This document shows positions 24,906 through 32,706 of a stretch of DNA of 35,036 nt, in pieces. The notes below the pieces were generated by a model. The model had not been told where the DNA came from and did no database searches. It saw only the letters and a program-made list of their open reading frames with translations. A program made the translations under genes and the position numbers. Source of the stretch: Candidatus Udaeobacter sp. (lineage in GTDB: Bacteria > Verrucomicrobiota > Verrucomicrobiia > Chthoniobacterales > UBA10450); the NCBI GenBank assembly GCA_013372845.1, contig JAALOD010000005.1, forward strand, positions 36,450 to 71,485, read 5' to 3'. How positions within the stretch are numbered: the stretch's first letter is position 1; every line of letters starts with the position of its first letter.

Positions 24906-25054
24906 ATCCAATAACACCTGCTAGCTCTAAGCCGCGGAGCACCCGAACGGAACTTCGAGACCTGTTCAACCACGGCGAGTAAAATCGTCGCAGCGAGACC
25001 AGTGGCGATAACGCCTGAAAACAAATGCGGTGCCGCGGTTCGTGCAGTGCCCAT
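24902..25054 (-). CDS. 50-residue membrane peptide repeating the DltD N-terminus
   Basis: Reads MGTARTAAPHLFSGVIATGL, then AATILLAVVEQVSKFRSG and a short basic tail. Residues 9-17, PHLFSGVIA, are identical to residues 11-19 of DltD, whose gene ends 130 bases upstream. Five of the nine codons differ only at silent positions (CCG/CCA, TCA/TCG, GGC/GGA, GTT/GTG, GCC/GCT), which points to an old duplication kept under protein-level selection. One hydrophobic helix is predicted at about 11-30. The stop overlaps the dltC ATG as ATGA, so it is probably the first translated gene of the C-X-A-B unit. Function unknown; it could be a membrane anchor or assembly peptide, or the last trace of a second dltD. 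Confidence 0.6.
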   Translation of the reverse strand: MGTARTAAPHLFSGVIATGLAATILLAVVEQVSKFRSGAPRLRASRCYWI

Positions 25055-25113
25055 GATGCTTGCAGGTTATGCCCGCAAGTAAGGGCGTGCATGTGAGCCA
25101 GGGTATGAAGATC

Positions 25114-25134
25114 CTGTAGGGTATTACCCTACAG
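25114..25134. promoter_or_regulatory. Perfect 21-bp palindrome, candidate operator
   Basis: CTGTAGGGTA and its exact reverse complement TACCCTACAG flank a single central T. The dyad sits about 60 bases upstream of the small gene that opens the dltC-X-A-B unit and within the 129-base gap after dltD. The symmetry and length suit a dimeric transcription factor site rather than a terminator, since the stem has no loop and no T-run. The regulator is not identified. Confidence 0.55.
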
Positions 25135-25183
25135 CGAGCCATGACGGACAAGCCAACAAGCGCGCATCAAGGCATCGCTTCAA

Positions 25184-26380
25184 TCAACTCTCGGGGACCC
25201 GCCCATGAAAGAAATCATCAAGGGCGCGATTGTAATAGATCCAGCCTTTCACGGTGAGGTGACTCTTGTGAAGGTAAAGAAAGGCCGGGTCTTCATCGTG
25301 CCCCTTAAATTCGACTAACGGAAAATGATAACGTTGTGCGAGTGCGCGAAGCCTCTGGTAATAGCTTTCGCGAGCCGACCGTGATACGCCTGTCTGATCG
25401 TAGAACTGCCCATCGAACGGCATACTCAACAGGAGGGGCCGTGCGTGAACGCTCGCCAGCGTGCGCAATAGCAATTCGAGATCTGTCCATCCGAGTCCCG
25501 CATTCATGTCGGTCCGGAACGCCACGTCCCGGCTACCCGGGGCTTTTTGCTCGCCTAAGCTAGAGGATTCCTTCGTTTTATCCTCATCAGTGGTTCTTAG
25601 TACGTTTTCTTTTGCAATTAGCTTTGGCCAATCGATCTCTTCAAGATGCCGTGGCAGGGCGGGCTTGATCTTATGCTGAATGTAAGCAAGCGCCGCGAAA
25701 TGATCCTGCATCTCCAGCACAATGTTCTGCACTTTCCCTATTGGCCACAGCGCGCAGAAACCGACGCGATCAAGCCATCGGCCGGACGCGAGGCGCCTTA
25801 CCGCGAATTCCAGTAAGGGACTTTTCTCCACGGTAATCGGACAGTTCAGCATGCGTGAAGCGATGTCCCGTTTTAGGTCAAAATCGAGGGCGGTGCCAAA
25901 CACCAGTTCACTTGCCGCCATCAGGGAAAAATTTCCCTCGTAGGCCTTCCGCCCGGCAGGGTGAGCCGTCAAATTGGGCGACAGTGAAATAGCAAGCTTT
26001 TTACCGCGCAAGGCCGACCCAAGAGCACCAACTTTTTGCAAAATGATCAACGGCGGCATGCCTCCAGCGCCGACGGGCGAAACTTGGAAACCTGTTGGCG
26101 CAGTGCGAAAAAAGACGTTTGCCCTCTCCGGCACCCGAAGGGCCGTTAGTTCTGAGCTGCCATAAAGCGGCAATACGTTCGGCGCATGTGCGGCGGCACC
26201 TTGAAAGGCCAGGCCCTGGTTTTTGAGCGGGAACAATTCGGGAGCGGTTGACAGAATGGTGGTGTGTTCGCGATGAACCGCTACCATTCCAGCGGCAAAT
26301 AGAGCCGCAGCGACCAAGGCGGAAGCGATCACTCCCGAAAACAAATGTGGCATGCCTTGCTTGGTGTGGGCACGTGCCAT
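25184..26380 (-). CDS. dltD: DltD-like D-alanyl transfer protein, 398 aa
   Basis: A membrane-anchored SGNH/GDSL-type protein. An N-terminal hydrophobic helix (about 12-34) is followed by LYGSSELTAL at 72-81, which holds the nucleophile serine. The C-terminal LYLHKSHLTVKGWIYYNRAL (368-387) supplies the catalytic His block of DltD. It would complete transfer of D-alanine onto an extracytoplasmic polymer. Here dltD precedes the other genes instead of following them, and is separated from dltC by a small gene and a palindrome. The ATG at 26380 is supported by the parallel N-terminus of the duplicated peptide. Divergent from pgi; the 199 bases between them show no promoter I could place. Confidence 0.88.
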   Translation of the reverse strand: MARAHTKQGMPHLFSGVIASALVAAALFAAGMVAVHREHTTILSTAPELFPLKNQGLAFQGAAAHAPNVLPLYGSSELTALRVPERANVFFRTAPTGFQVSPVGAGGMPPLIILQKVGALGSALRGKKLAISLSPNLTAHPAGRKAYEGNFSLMAASELVFGTALDFDLKRDIASRMLNCPITVEKSPLLEFAVRRLASGRWLDRVGFCALWPIGKVQNIVLEMQDHFAALAYIQHKIKPALPRHLEEIDWPKLIAKENVLRTTDEDKTKESSSLGEQKAPGSRDVAFRTDMNAGLGWTDLELLLRTLASVHARPLLLSMPFDGQFYDQTGVSRSARESYYQRLRALAQRYHFPLVEFKGHDEDPAFLYLHKSHLTVKGWIYYNRALDDFFHGRVPES

Positions 26381-26579
26381 GATACCGCGAAGCTATTCCC
26401 GCGACCTGGCGCTGCAATTGAATTTCATGTAGGAGGCAGCTCTACGATCGCGAGAACGGTTCGGGACACAACCGCAGACGCTAACCAGACGTCCGCTTCG
26501 CTCATCTGGTTTTATTTGGATTTGCAGACTCGAAGGTTTGATACTCAATGTCGTCTATATTGGGTATTTTCGCATTCTT

Positions 26580-27067
26580 ATGTCGTCCTCTTCACTCTGG
26601 CAGCGTTTTCAGCAGTACTTCTTGCATTACCGCGACCTTGGTTTTTCTCTCGACATCAGTCGGATGAAATTCCCGGACGAGTTCTTCGAAAAATGCAGCC
26701 CAATGTCGATAAAGCATTTGAGGGAATGCGAGCGTTGGAGACCGGGGCAATCGCTAACCCCAGCGAGAAGCGAATGGTTGGACATTATTGGCTTCGGAAT
26801 ACCGCACTAGCACCCACTCCGGAAATTCGCACCGAGATCGAACAGACGATCAAACGCATCAGGACATTCGCAGCGGATATTCACTCCGGAAAAATTGCGG
26901 CTGAAAATGGAAAACCGTTTAAGCACGTGTTGCTCATTGGCATTGGCGGCTCGGCGCTCGGACCGCAATTCGTCTCAGACGCTCTCGGATCACGTCGTGA
27001 TCCAATGGACATCTTTTTTTTGATAACACAGATCCAGACGGCTTCGACCGCGTCTTCGAGAAGATGA
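26580..27067 (+). CDS. pgi: Glucose-6-phosphate isomerase, N-terminal part (two frameshifts)
   Basis: Begins [20 protein letters not shown] and FPDEFFEK in one frame. Loss of one A in the run at about 26689-26693 then moves reading to [16 protein letters not shown]. That frame carries [15 protein letters not shown], the first PGI sugar-phosphate motif, and DPMDIFF. A T-run of eight at 27014-27021, where nine would keep frame ([12 protein letters not shown]), shifts it again, and the rest lies in the frame of 27064-28164. With one base restored at each run the protein is a normal glycolytic isomerase of about 528 residues. Both losses are in homopolymers, which suggests sequencing error, but slippage in vivo is not excluded. 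Confidence 0.82.
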
Positions 27068-28164
27068 GTGATGAACTGGCGCAGACACTGGTCGTGGTGG
27101 TTTCAAAATCTGGCGGGACAAAGGAAACACGAAACGGAATGCTCGAGGCGGAAGTGAGATTCAAAGAAGAGGGGCTGCAGTTTAACAAGCATGCAGTGGC
27201 TGTAACCGGCGTGGGCAGCGATTTGGACAAGTACGCAGAAAAGAACAATTGGCTCGCCCGGTTCCCGATGGACGATTGGATCGGTGGACGCACTTCGGTG
27301 ATGAGCGCGGTCGGTCTTTTGCCGATGGCCCTGCAAGGTCTTGGTATCGATGATTTTCTGGCCGGCGCAGCAGCGATGGATGAGCACACGCGTACACAGG
27401 ATGTGACCCAAAATGCCGCAATGCTTCTGGCGCTCATGTGGTATTACGCCGGCAATGGCAAGGGCGACAAAGATATGGTGATCCTTCCCTACAAGGACCG
27501 GCTGGCATTGTTTGCGAAATATCTGCAGCAGCTGGTGATGGAATCGCTCGGGAAAGAAAAGGATCTCGACGGCAAAATCGTGCATCAGGGCATTGCTGTT
27601 TATGGAAACAAGGGATCGACCGACCAACATGCCTACGTGCAACAGTTACGTGACGGGGTTTTGAATTTTTTCGTGACTTTCATCGAAGTGGACAAGGATC
27701 GGAGCAACCGGGATATCGAAATCGAAGATGGAGTCACAAGTGGCGACTACCTCCACGGATTTCTGCGCGGGACGCGAAGCGCGCTTTATGAGAGCGGGCG
27801 CGAATCAATCACCATGAGCATTCCCGAAGCGAACGCATTCAATATCGGCGCGTTGATCGCCCTTTATGAGCGCGCGGTGGGCTTTTACGGATCGCTGGTC
27901 AACATTAATGCTTATGACCAACCCGGCGTTGAAGCTGGAAAGAAAGCGGCGACAAGATTATTGGAGCTTCAAAAACAGGTGCGCTCGAAATTGGCGCGTG
28001 GGCCCGGTAAAACGGCCGAAGAAATTGCGCGTTCCATAGATGCAGATCCGGAAGACGTGTTTCACGCGCTGCGGCATTTGGCGAACAACGATCCACACAT
28101 CCGGGTCTCGCACGGCGAGGAACCGGCCGACGATCAATTTTCGCTGGCAGATTCAGATTCGTGA
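27064..28164 (+). CDS. pgi: Glucose-6-phosphate isomerase, C-terminal part
   Basis: Holds most of the enzyme that interconverts glucose 6-phosphate and fructose 6-phosphate. [16 protein letters not shown] gives the phosphate-binding loop. [14 protein letters not shown] follows, and [16 protein letters not shown] contains the ring-opening His. The C-terminal part holds the VEAGKKAA lysine region. The frame continues upstream of the ATG to 27018 as the proper extension of the N-terminal part, so the ATG at 27064 is not the real start. The C-terminus has a hydrophilic extension after the usual end. Downstream stands a palindromic element. Confidence 0.9.
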   Translation: MSDELAQTLVVVVSKSGGTKETRNGMLEAEVRFKEEGLQFNKHAVAVTGVGSDLDKYAEKNNWLARFPMDDWIGGRTSVMSAVGLLPMALQGLGIDDFLAGAAAMDEHTRTQDVTQNAAMLLALMWYYAGNGKGDKDMVILPYKDRLALFAKYLQQLVMESLGKEKDLDGKIVHQGIAVYGNKGSTDQHAYVQQLRDGVLNFFVTFIEVDKDRSNRDIEIEDGVTSGDYLHGFLRGTRSALYESGRESITMSIPEANAFNIGALIALYERAVGFYGSLVNINAYDQPGVEAGKKAATRLLELQKQVRSKLARGPGKTAEEIARSIDADPEDVFHALRHLANNDPHIRVSHGEEPADDQFSLADSDS

Positions 28165-28179
28165 AGATGCACCCGACTT

Positions 28180-28262
28180 GGCAGGCGGAGCGCCTGCCCT
28201 ACAATGGATTTCACCTGACAGGGAATGGCTCAAACGTTGTAGGGCAAGCGCCTCGCTTGCCC
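28180..28262. repeat. Two-hairpin palindromic element (REPIN-like)
   Basis: Hairpin 1 is GGCAGGCG-GAG-CGCCTGCC at 28180-28198. Hairpin 2 is GGGCAAGCG-CCT-CGCTTGCCC, a perfect 9-bp stem, at 28242-28262. Inverted CCCTACAA (28197-28204) and TTGTAGGG (28237-28244) link them. Two related hairpins in mirror arrangement separated by about 40 bases match the REPIN layout. Confidence 0.78.
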
Positions 28263-28285
28263 ATCTGGTAAATTCGATACGCGAT

Positions 28286-29005
28286 ATGGCGGAGCAGCCT
28301 TCTGAAGATCGAACCGATGACCTGAACGTTGCCTGGATAGACGTCGTTCGTTTCATTCGCCAGCTTAGCCACGATCTGCGCAATCATCTAAATGCGATCG
28401 AGCTGCAGTCCGCTTATATCAGCGAGTTGGAGCGAGAAGACGAACTCAAGAGCGAAATCAAGCGCCTGCGTGAAATGATCTCTGGATTGACCTCTGCTTT
28501 ACAATCCCTTTCCAAGGCAGTCAGTGGCGTCAAACCCAATCTGATACCGTACCGGGCGGCCGATTTGGTGGAAGATTTGCGCAAGAAAATCGATCATGAT
28601 TTTTCCGGGCAAAGCGCGGCAATCACCTGGAACATTCAGGTCGGCGACGCGATGCTGAATGTTGATCCTCAGCTTTTGCAGGAAGCATTTACAGAGCTTT
28701 TTGCTAACGCTTTCCGTCACAATCGTGACAAGAGTACCCTTATTGCGATTGCCAGGATGGACAAGAACCGACTCCTTTTTACTCTTCAGGAGCCAAAAAG
28801 CCGATTTGACTTGCCCACCGAGAGCTGGGCGCGTGAGCCGCTTCGGAAAGTCAGCCAGGGCCATTACGGTCTTGGTCTCAATCGTGTTCGCGCTATCGTA
28901 GAGGCTCACGGCGGCGAAATATATGCTCACTATGATCCGAACGCTTCAGCGCTCATTACAACCCTCGCTCTCCCCGTTTCAAGTGGCTCTTCCAAAGATG
29001 CTTGA
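28286..29005 (+). CDS. Soluble sensor histidine kinase, 239 aa
   Basis: A compact cytoplasmic kinase with no membrane segment and no recognisable sensor domain. The phospho-acceptor is His29 in LSHDLRNHLNAIEL. The N-box EAFTELFANAFRHN is at about 133-146 and the ATP-lid glycine block HYGLGLNRVRAIVEAHGG at 193-210. The start at 28286 is chosen because earlier starts read through the palindromic element. It ends 69 bases before an NtrC-type response regulator and is very likely its partner, controlling sigma-54 promoters. Input may come from another protein, as with NtrB-like kinases. Confidence 0.9.
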   Translation: MAEQPSEDRTDDLNVAWIDVVRFIRQLSHDLRNHLNAIELQSAYISELEREDELKSEIKRLREMISGLTSALQSLSKAVSGVKPNLIPYRAADLVEDLRKKIDHDFSGQSAAITWNIQVGDAMLNVDPQLLQEAFTELFANAFRHNRDKSTLIAIARMDKNRLLFTLQEPKSRFDLPTESWAREPLRKVSQGHYGLGLNRVRAIVEAHGGEIYAHYDPNASALITTLALPVSSGSSKDA

Positions 29006-29074
29006 GTCGCGTTATTTCCCACTTTTAACAAACTGGAGTCCGTTGGTCGTGCGTAGTACGAAGGCGGCCAATCA

Positions 29075-29572
29075 ATGAAAACCAACAACCATCGCGTCCT
29101 GATCATCGACGACGAGCGCCCCGTGCTCATGACGGTCGAGGCGTTGCTAAAGCGGCATGGTTATCACGTGGATACAGCACCTACGGCCTCTCAGGGACTC
29201 AAGTTATTACGGTCCAAACCTTCGACACTCGTTTTGCTCGATCTCCAATTACCCGACGCCGACGGATTAGAGACGCTCGAACGGATCAAAACCGAGGTTC
29301 CCGAAACGCAGGTCATTATTTTGACGGCGCACGACTCGTTGCACAATGCCATCGAGTCGATTAAACGCGGCGCTTACCATTTCATCAGCAAGCCGTACGC
29401 GCCCGAAGAATTGATCAGCCTCGTGGAGAAAGCATTCGAAAAACAGTTCCTCTTGCGAGAAGCCGAAGAACTTCGAGAGAAGACAGAGCAACTCGAACGG
29501 CGTCTGGAAATGGCAGAGGCGCGGCCCACGCTGATTTTCAAGAGCAAACCGATGCAGAAATCGAGGAATTGA
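29075..29572 (+). CDS. NtrC-type response regulator, receiver part (frameshifted)
   Basis: The first ~120 residues form a complete receiver domain: acidic pair Asp12-Asp13, phospho-acceptor Asp56 (LLDLQLPDADG), Thr84 and Lys106 (FISKPYAPEEL). A coiled linker LREKTEQLERRLEMAEARP follows. The frame then leaves the family pattern: after KSKPMQ a missing G at about 29556 gives KSRN and a stop, where EIEELINAMAPSDA would continue in another frame. The product as read would be a free receiver without output domain. See the damaged segment and the C-terminal part downstream. Confidence 0.88.
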   Translation: MKTNNHRVLIIDDERPVLMTVEALLKRHGYHVDTAPTASQGLKLLRSKPSTLVLLDLQLPDADGLETLERIKTEVPETQVIILTAHDSLHNAIESIKRGAYHFISKPYAPEELISLVEKAFEKQFLLREAEELREKTEQLERRLEMAEARPTLIFKSKPMQKSRN

Positions 29573-29815
29573 TTAATGCAATGGCGCCATCAGATGCCAA
29601 TGCTCTCATCGTGGTGAAAGCGGCGTCGGCAAGGAGGTAATCGCCAATGCTATTCACGCACGAAGCCGGCGCGCAGGAAGGCAATGGTAAAGCTAATTGG
29701 CAGCTTTCCCAAACGATGATTGAGGGAGAGCTGGCTATGTGAAAGGTGCGTTCACGGCGCGATGCAGGATTTCCTGGAATGATCGCGGCGGCCGATGGCG
29801 GCACGCTTTTCTGGA
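29556..29815 (+). pseudogene. Damaged AAA+ core of the NtrC-type regulator
   Basis: Pieces of a sigma-54 activator ATPase are readable but in changing frames: LINAMAPSDANALIV, then ESGVGKEVIANAIHARS (Walker A region), then QTMIE and YVKGAFT (GAFTGA loop), then ADGGTLFLDEIS (Walker B). Restoring about nine short losses would rebuild one frame. Examples are one G at ~29556, one G at ~29614, one C in the CCC at ~29708, four bases near 29733, one G at ~29758 and one T at ~29812. The regions on both sides are intact. Positions are approximate. Confidence 0.7.
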
Positions 29816-30455
29816 CGAAATATCTGATATGCCGGCGGAGCTGCAGACGCGTTTTTTGCGCGTGCTGCAAGAACGCGAGTATCGGCCACTTGGAAGCACA
29901 CAAACGATGAAAGCGGACTTCCGGGCCATCGCTTCGACTAATCGGCCGGTTCCCCAGGCGCTGTCGGAAAACAGGCTGCGCTCCGATTTGTACTACCGGC
30001 TAAACACGTTTCAAATTGAGGTGCCGCCACTTCGAAAACGGAAACAGGATATCCCACCGCTGATCGCCGCGTTCGTGAAACAGTTTGCTCAGCAGCTCGG
30101 CAAACCCGAGCCAGACATTTCGCCAGAAGCGTTTCAAAAATTGCTCGATTATTCGTGGCCGGGCAACGTTCGCGAACTGCAAAACGCGATCGAATATGCC
30201 GTGGTGCTGGCACGACAGGGAATGATTGAAGTGAAGGAGCTGCCCGCGGAAATACAGTTGCCAACCGCGCTGCAACAAGCTGAGCTAGCCGGGCTACCGC
30301 GTTCGGGCGTCCAGAGCCTCGACGATGTTGAACGAACCGCCATTATTCAGGCGCTTGCTGAATGTCACGGGAACAAGAAAAAAGCGGCAGAACTTCTCGG
30401 CATCCAGCGACCCACGCTCTACAACAAGATGAAGCGCTATGCGATCGAGCTGTAG
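29739..30455 (+). CDS. NtrC-type response regulator, AAA+ and DNA-binding part
   Basis: From about 29815 the frame is clean. It carries LDEISDMPAELQTRFLRVLQ (Walker B and sensor region), STNRPVPQALSENRLRSDLYYRLN (sensor I and Arg finger area), and the VPPLRKRKQDI and YSWPGNVRELQNAIEYAVVL blocks of sigma-54 activators. The C-terminal Fis-type helix-turn-helix is GNKKKAAELLGIQRPTLYNKMKRY. The first ~25 residues (from GTG 29739) are out of frame with the family and are an artefact of the indels. Together with the receiver part it would make a regulator of about 460 residues. Ends three bases before a convergent gene. Confidence 0.88.
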   Translation: MKGAFTARCRISWNDRGGRWRHAFLDEISDMPAELQTRFLRVLQEREYRPLGSTQTMKADFRAIASTNRPVPQALSENRLRSDLYYRLNTFQIEVPPLRKRKQDIPPLIAAFVKQFAQQLGKPEPDISPEAFQKLLDYSWPGNVRELQNAIEYAVVLARQGMIEVKELPAEIQLPTALQQAELAGLPRSGVQSLDDVERTAIIQALAECHGNKKKAAELLGIQRPTLYNKMKRYAIEL

Positions 30456-30457
30456 CA

Positions 30458-30829
30458 TCAGGTTTCGCCCGTCATGCCCGTAGCCCCGCCATCGCGGGAC
30501 GAAAGCGGATCATTGGTGACCACGACTTCCAACTTTAGTTCCTGGAACGCGAGGTGATCGTGGATCAGGCCGAGTAACTCAAGAGCGCGCTTGTCCGGCA
30601 TGTGCGCGCAACGCAGCTCAATCCGCGCCGGTTTGCCGGCAAGCTCTGGATGCGTCTCCGCCAGTTCACCGTCGAGCAGAAATGAAACGTAAGCGTTGAA
30701 CCGCTCCTGTAACGCGAGCAATTGTTCGTCGGAACCGTTCCACTCGTTAGGCTCATTCATCACCAGAACGACTTCGCCGGTTCTTTTATCCTCCGCGATT
30801 ACATCGACTATCGCTGTTCGATCTTTCAT
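30458..30829 (-). CDS. DUF6572-like hypothetical protein, 123 aa
   Basis: A soluble acidic protein with VDVIAEDKRTGEVVLVMNEP at about 8-27, then a helix LLALQERFNAYVSFLLDGEL and a strand-rich second half. The 'D-x-x-TGEVVL' start and the 'LQ-x-[KR]-[LF]-N-x-Y-x-x-F' helix are, from memory, those of the DUF6572 family. No function is established for it. It stands alone, convergent with the regulator and divergent from the cupin gene. Confidence 0.75.
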   Translation of the reverse strand: MKDRTAIVDVIAEDKRTGEVVLVMNEPNEWNGSDEQLLALQERFNAYVSFLLDGELAETHPELAGKPARIELRCAHMPDKRALELLGLIHDHLAFQELKLEVVVTNDPLSSRDGGATGMTGET

Positions 30830-30912
30830 TTTGCAGTACGGCTCCCGCTGTTCATTCGGATGGTTCGGAGTTGGACGTTCGGAGTTTGGTATTGGATGTT
30901 CAAGAAAAACAA

Positions 30913-31440
30913 ATGACCGAGGATTTAACTGCCGAAGAGGTCCGCGCGCTCCTCAAACTTGAACCTCACGCAACGTGCGGGTTCGTGCGCGTGACTTTCG
31001 TGAGCGAAACGCGCATAGCACCTGGCGGACTGCCACCGCCATTCGCCGAAGGGCGTCCAACCGGTTCCGCTCTCTACTTCATGGTAACGCCCGACGCACC
31101 GGTGCGACTGCACCGCATCCGCAACGATCAGCTCTATCACTATTACCTCGGCGATCCGATTGAGGTTTTGATGCTGCACGCCGATGGGACGACGGAGCGG
31201 GTTGTAGTCGGTCCCGATCTGCGGGGTGGTCAACGCGTCCAGCTTCTTATTCCAGGTAATACATTTCACACAGCGCGCGTGATCCCCGAAGGCTTTCGGG
31301 GCTGGTTCCTCGGCACAAGCACCGAATGGCCCGGCGTGGAACCGGCCCATGTCGAAATCGGCAATGTCGAAGCGCTGACCAAAGAATATCCGGACGCGGC
31401 CGAGGATCTGCGCGCATTTCAACAAGGTAGGGGCGATTGA
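30913..31440 (+). CDS. Cupin_5 (DUF985) family protein, 175 aa
   Basis: A single cupin barrel. SALYFMVTPDAPVRLHRIRNDQLYHYYLGDP (about 52-82) and the GNTFHTARV strand carry the family's conserved Arg/His/Tyr positions, with GWFLGTSTEWPGVE near the end. Cupin_5 proteins bind metal or sugar-like ligands; no reaction is assigned. The ATG at 30913 is preferred over a TTG at 30871, because the extra residues come from a repeat-like GTTCGGAGTTGGA sequence upstream. It precedes queF by 33 bases and may be cotranscribed. Confidence 0.88.
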   Translation: MTEDLTAEEVRALLKLEPHATCGFVRVTFVSETRIAPGGLPPPFAEGRPTGSALYFMVTPDAPVRLHRIRNDQLYHYYLGDPIEVLMLHADGTTERVVVGPDLRGGQRVQLLIPGNTFHTARVIPEGFRGWFLGTSTEWPGVEPAHVEIGNVEALTKEYPDAAEDLRAFQQGRGD

Positions 31441-31473
31441 CCTCAATCGCCTTCGGGCGAACTTGATATCGCC

Positions 31474-31911
31474 GTGGCAAACGCAAAACGCGCAGGTCGA
31501 CTAACGCTTCTCGGACGAAGTGAAGTGAGATTGCCCGCCTCACCTGGCGAAGCGCGGCTCGAGACTTTCCCAAATCCCGCGCCTAGTCGGAATTACCGGA
31601 TTCATTTCGAAACGGACGATTTCACTTCGGTTTGCCCAATCACTGGCCAGCCAGATTTCGCCAGAATCGACATCGACTACGTGCCCGACCGCCTCTGTGT
31701 CGAAAGCAAGTCGCTCAAGTTTTATCTAGCTTCCTATCGGAACGAGCGCGCCTTCAACGAAGCGGTTACGAACCGCATTCTGGACGACTTCATAAGAGCA
31801 TGCGCGCCACGCGAGACGATCGTAACCGCGCAATTCTCCGCACGGGGCGGCATCGCGCTCACGGTGCGCGCCGAGTATCCCGACAAGAACGCTAGCCGCG
31901 ACAAGGAATGA
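31474..31911 (+). CDS. queF: NADPH-dependent 7-cyano-7-deazaguanine reductase QueF, 145 aa
   Basis: The last base-level step of queuosine precursor synthesis: reduction of preQ0 to preQ1. TSVCPITGQPDFARI (about 51-65) contains the active-site Cys that forms a thioimide with preQ0. ESKSLKFYLASYRNE (about 77-91) is the QueF signature with the substrate Glu. The length matches the short, YkvM-type unimodular QueF. The start is a GTG. queC follows, so the gene order runs against the pathway order but keeps both enzymes together; queD and queE are not in the window. Confidence 0.94.
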   Translation: MANAKRAGRLTLLGRSEVRLPASPGEARLETFPNPAPSRNYRIHFETDDFTSVCPITGQPDFARIDIDYVPDRLCVESKSLKFYLASYRNERAFNEAVTNRILDDFIRACAPRETIVTAQFSARGGIALTVRAEYPDKNASRDKE

Positions 31912-31914
31912 TGT

Positions 31915-32008
31915 TGTCATTCCGAGCGAAATCGAGGAATCCCGTTGCGAAACCGAGGTGTATCTCCGCGGGATCCTTCGACTCCGCTTTGCTTCGCTCG
32001 GGATGACA
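31915..32008. repeat. TGTCATTCCGAGCGAA-type inverted repeat
   Basis: TGTCATTCCGAGCGAAATCG with GAGGAATCCC on the left is mirrored on the right by GGGATCCTTCGACTCC ... CTTCGCTCGGGATGACA. This class of element is common between genes in many environmental bacteria. It separates queF from queC and would be read into a longer, false queC start. Confidence 0.75.
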
Positions 32009-32019
32009 GTCGACTACAG

Positions 32020-32706
32020 ATGAAACGCGCGGTTGTTCTCCTCAGCGGCGGAATTGATTCGACAACAACGCTGGCGATTGCGATCGCAGAAGGCTACGAG
32101 GCTTACGCACTTTCATTCGATTATGGCCAGCGTCACCAGATCGAAACGGAAGCTGCTCGGCGCATCGCTGACTCGTTAGGTGCAAAGGAACATCGCGTCG
32201 CGAAGATTGACTTGTGCACCTTTGGCGGCTCAGCGCTCACTGACGATATTGATGTGCCGAAGAAGCGATCGGACACAGAAATCGCGCAAGGAATTCCGGT
32301 CACGTACGTCCCCGCACGCAATACGATCTTTCTGGCGTATGCACTTGCGTGGGCGGAAGTGATTGCGGCCAGTGATATTTTTCTGGGAGTCAATGCGATC
32401 GATTACAGTGGCTATCCCGATTGCCGGCCGGAATTCATTGAGGCATTTGAGACGCTCGCCAATCTTGGAACCAAAGCCGGTATCGAAGGCAGACGCTTTT
32501 ATATCCACACGCCCCTGATCAAATTTTCGAAAGCTGAAATCATTCGCAAAGCGGTCGGACTCGGCTTCGATCTCTCGCTAACCCACAGCTGTTACGATCC
32601 TTCGCCCGAAGGTGTGGCCTGTGGCGAGTGCGATTCCTGTCTCTTGCGGCTTAAAGGTTTTCGCGAAGCCGGAATAAAAGATGCGATTCGCTACACGAAA
32701 CGATGA
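32020..32706 (+). CDS. queC: 7-cyano-7-deazaguanine synthase QueC, 228 aa
   Basis: Converts carboxydeazaguanine to preQ0 using ATP and ammonia. The N-terminal PP-loop [12 protein letters not shown] is at about 5-16, SFDYGQRH follows, and [17 protein letters not shown] is the nucleotide-binding helix. The zinc site is [20 protein letters not shown], with four Cys near the C-terminus. The start at 32020 removes 25 residues translated from the palindromic repeat. The stop overlaps the start of the next small gene (ATGA). Confidence 0.95.
   Translation: MKRAVVLLSGGIDSTTTLAIAIAEGYEAYALSFDYGQRHQIETEAARRIADSLGAKEHRVAKIDLCTFGGSALTDDIDVPKKRSDTEIAQGIPVTYVPARNTIFLAYALAWAEVIAASDIFLGVNAIDYSGYPDCRPEFIEAFETLANLGTKAGIEGRRFYIHTPLIKFSKAEIIRKAVGLGFDLSLTHSCYDPSPEGVACGECDSCLLRLKGFREAGIKDAIRYTKR

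Noticed and set aside
25114..25134. Palindrome as intrinsic terminator of dltD
   Set aside because: A ten-base stem with a one-base centre cannot form a normal hairpin loop and no T-run follows on either strand.
29556..29815. Programmed ribosomal frameshifting in the regulator
   Set aside because: It would need about nine separate shifts in 260 bases, with no slippery heptamer and stimulatory structure pattern; damage or sequence error is simpler.
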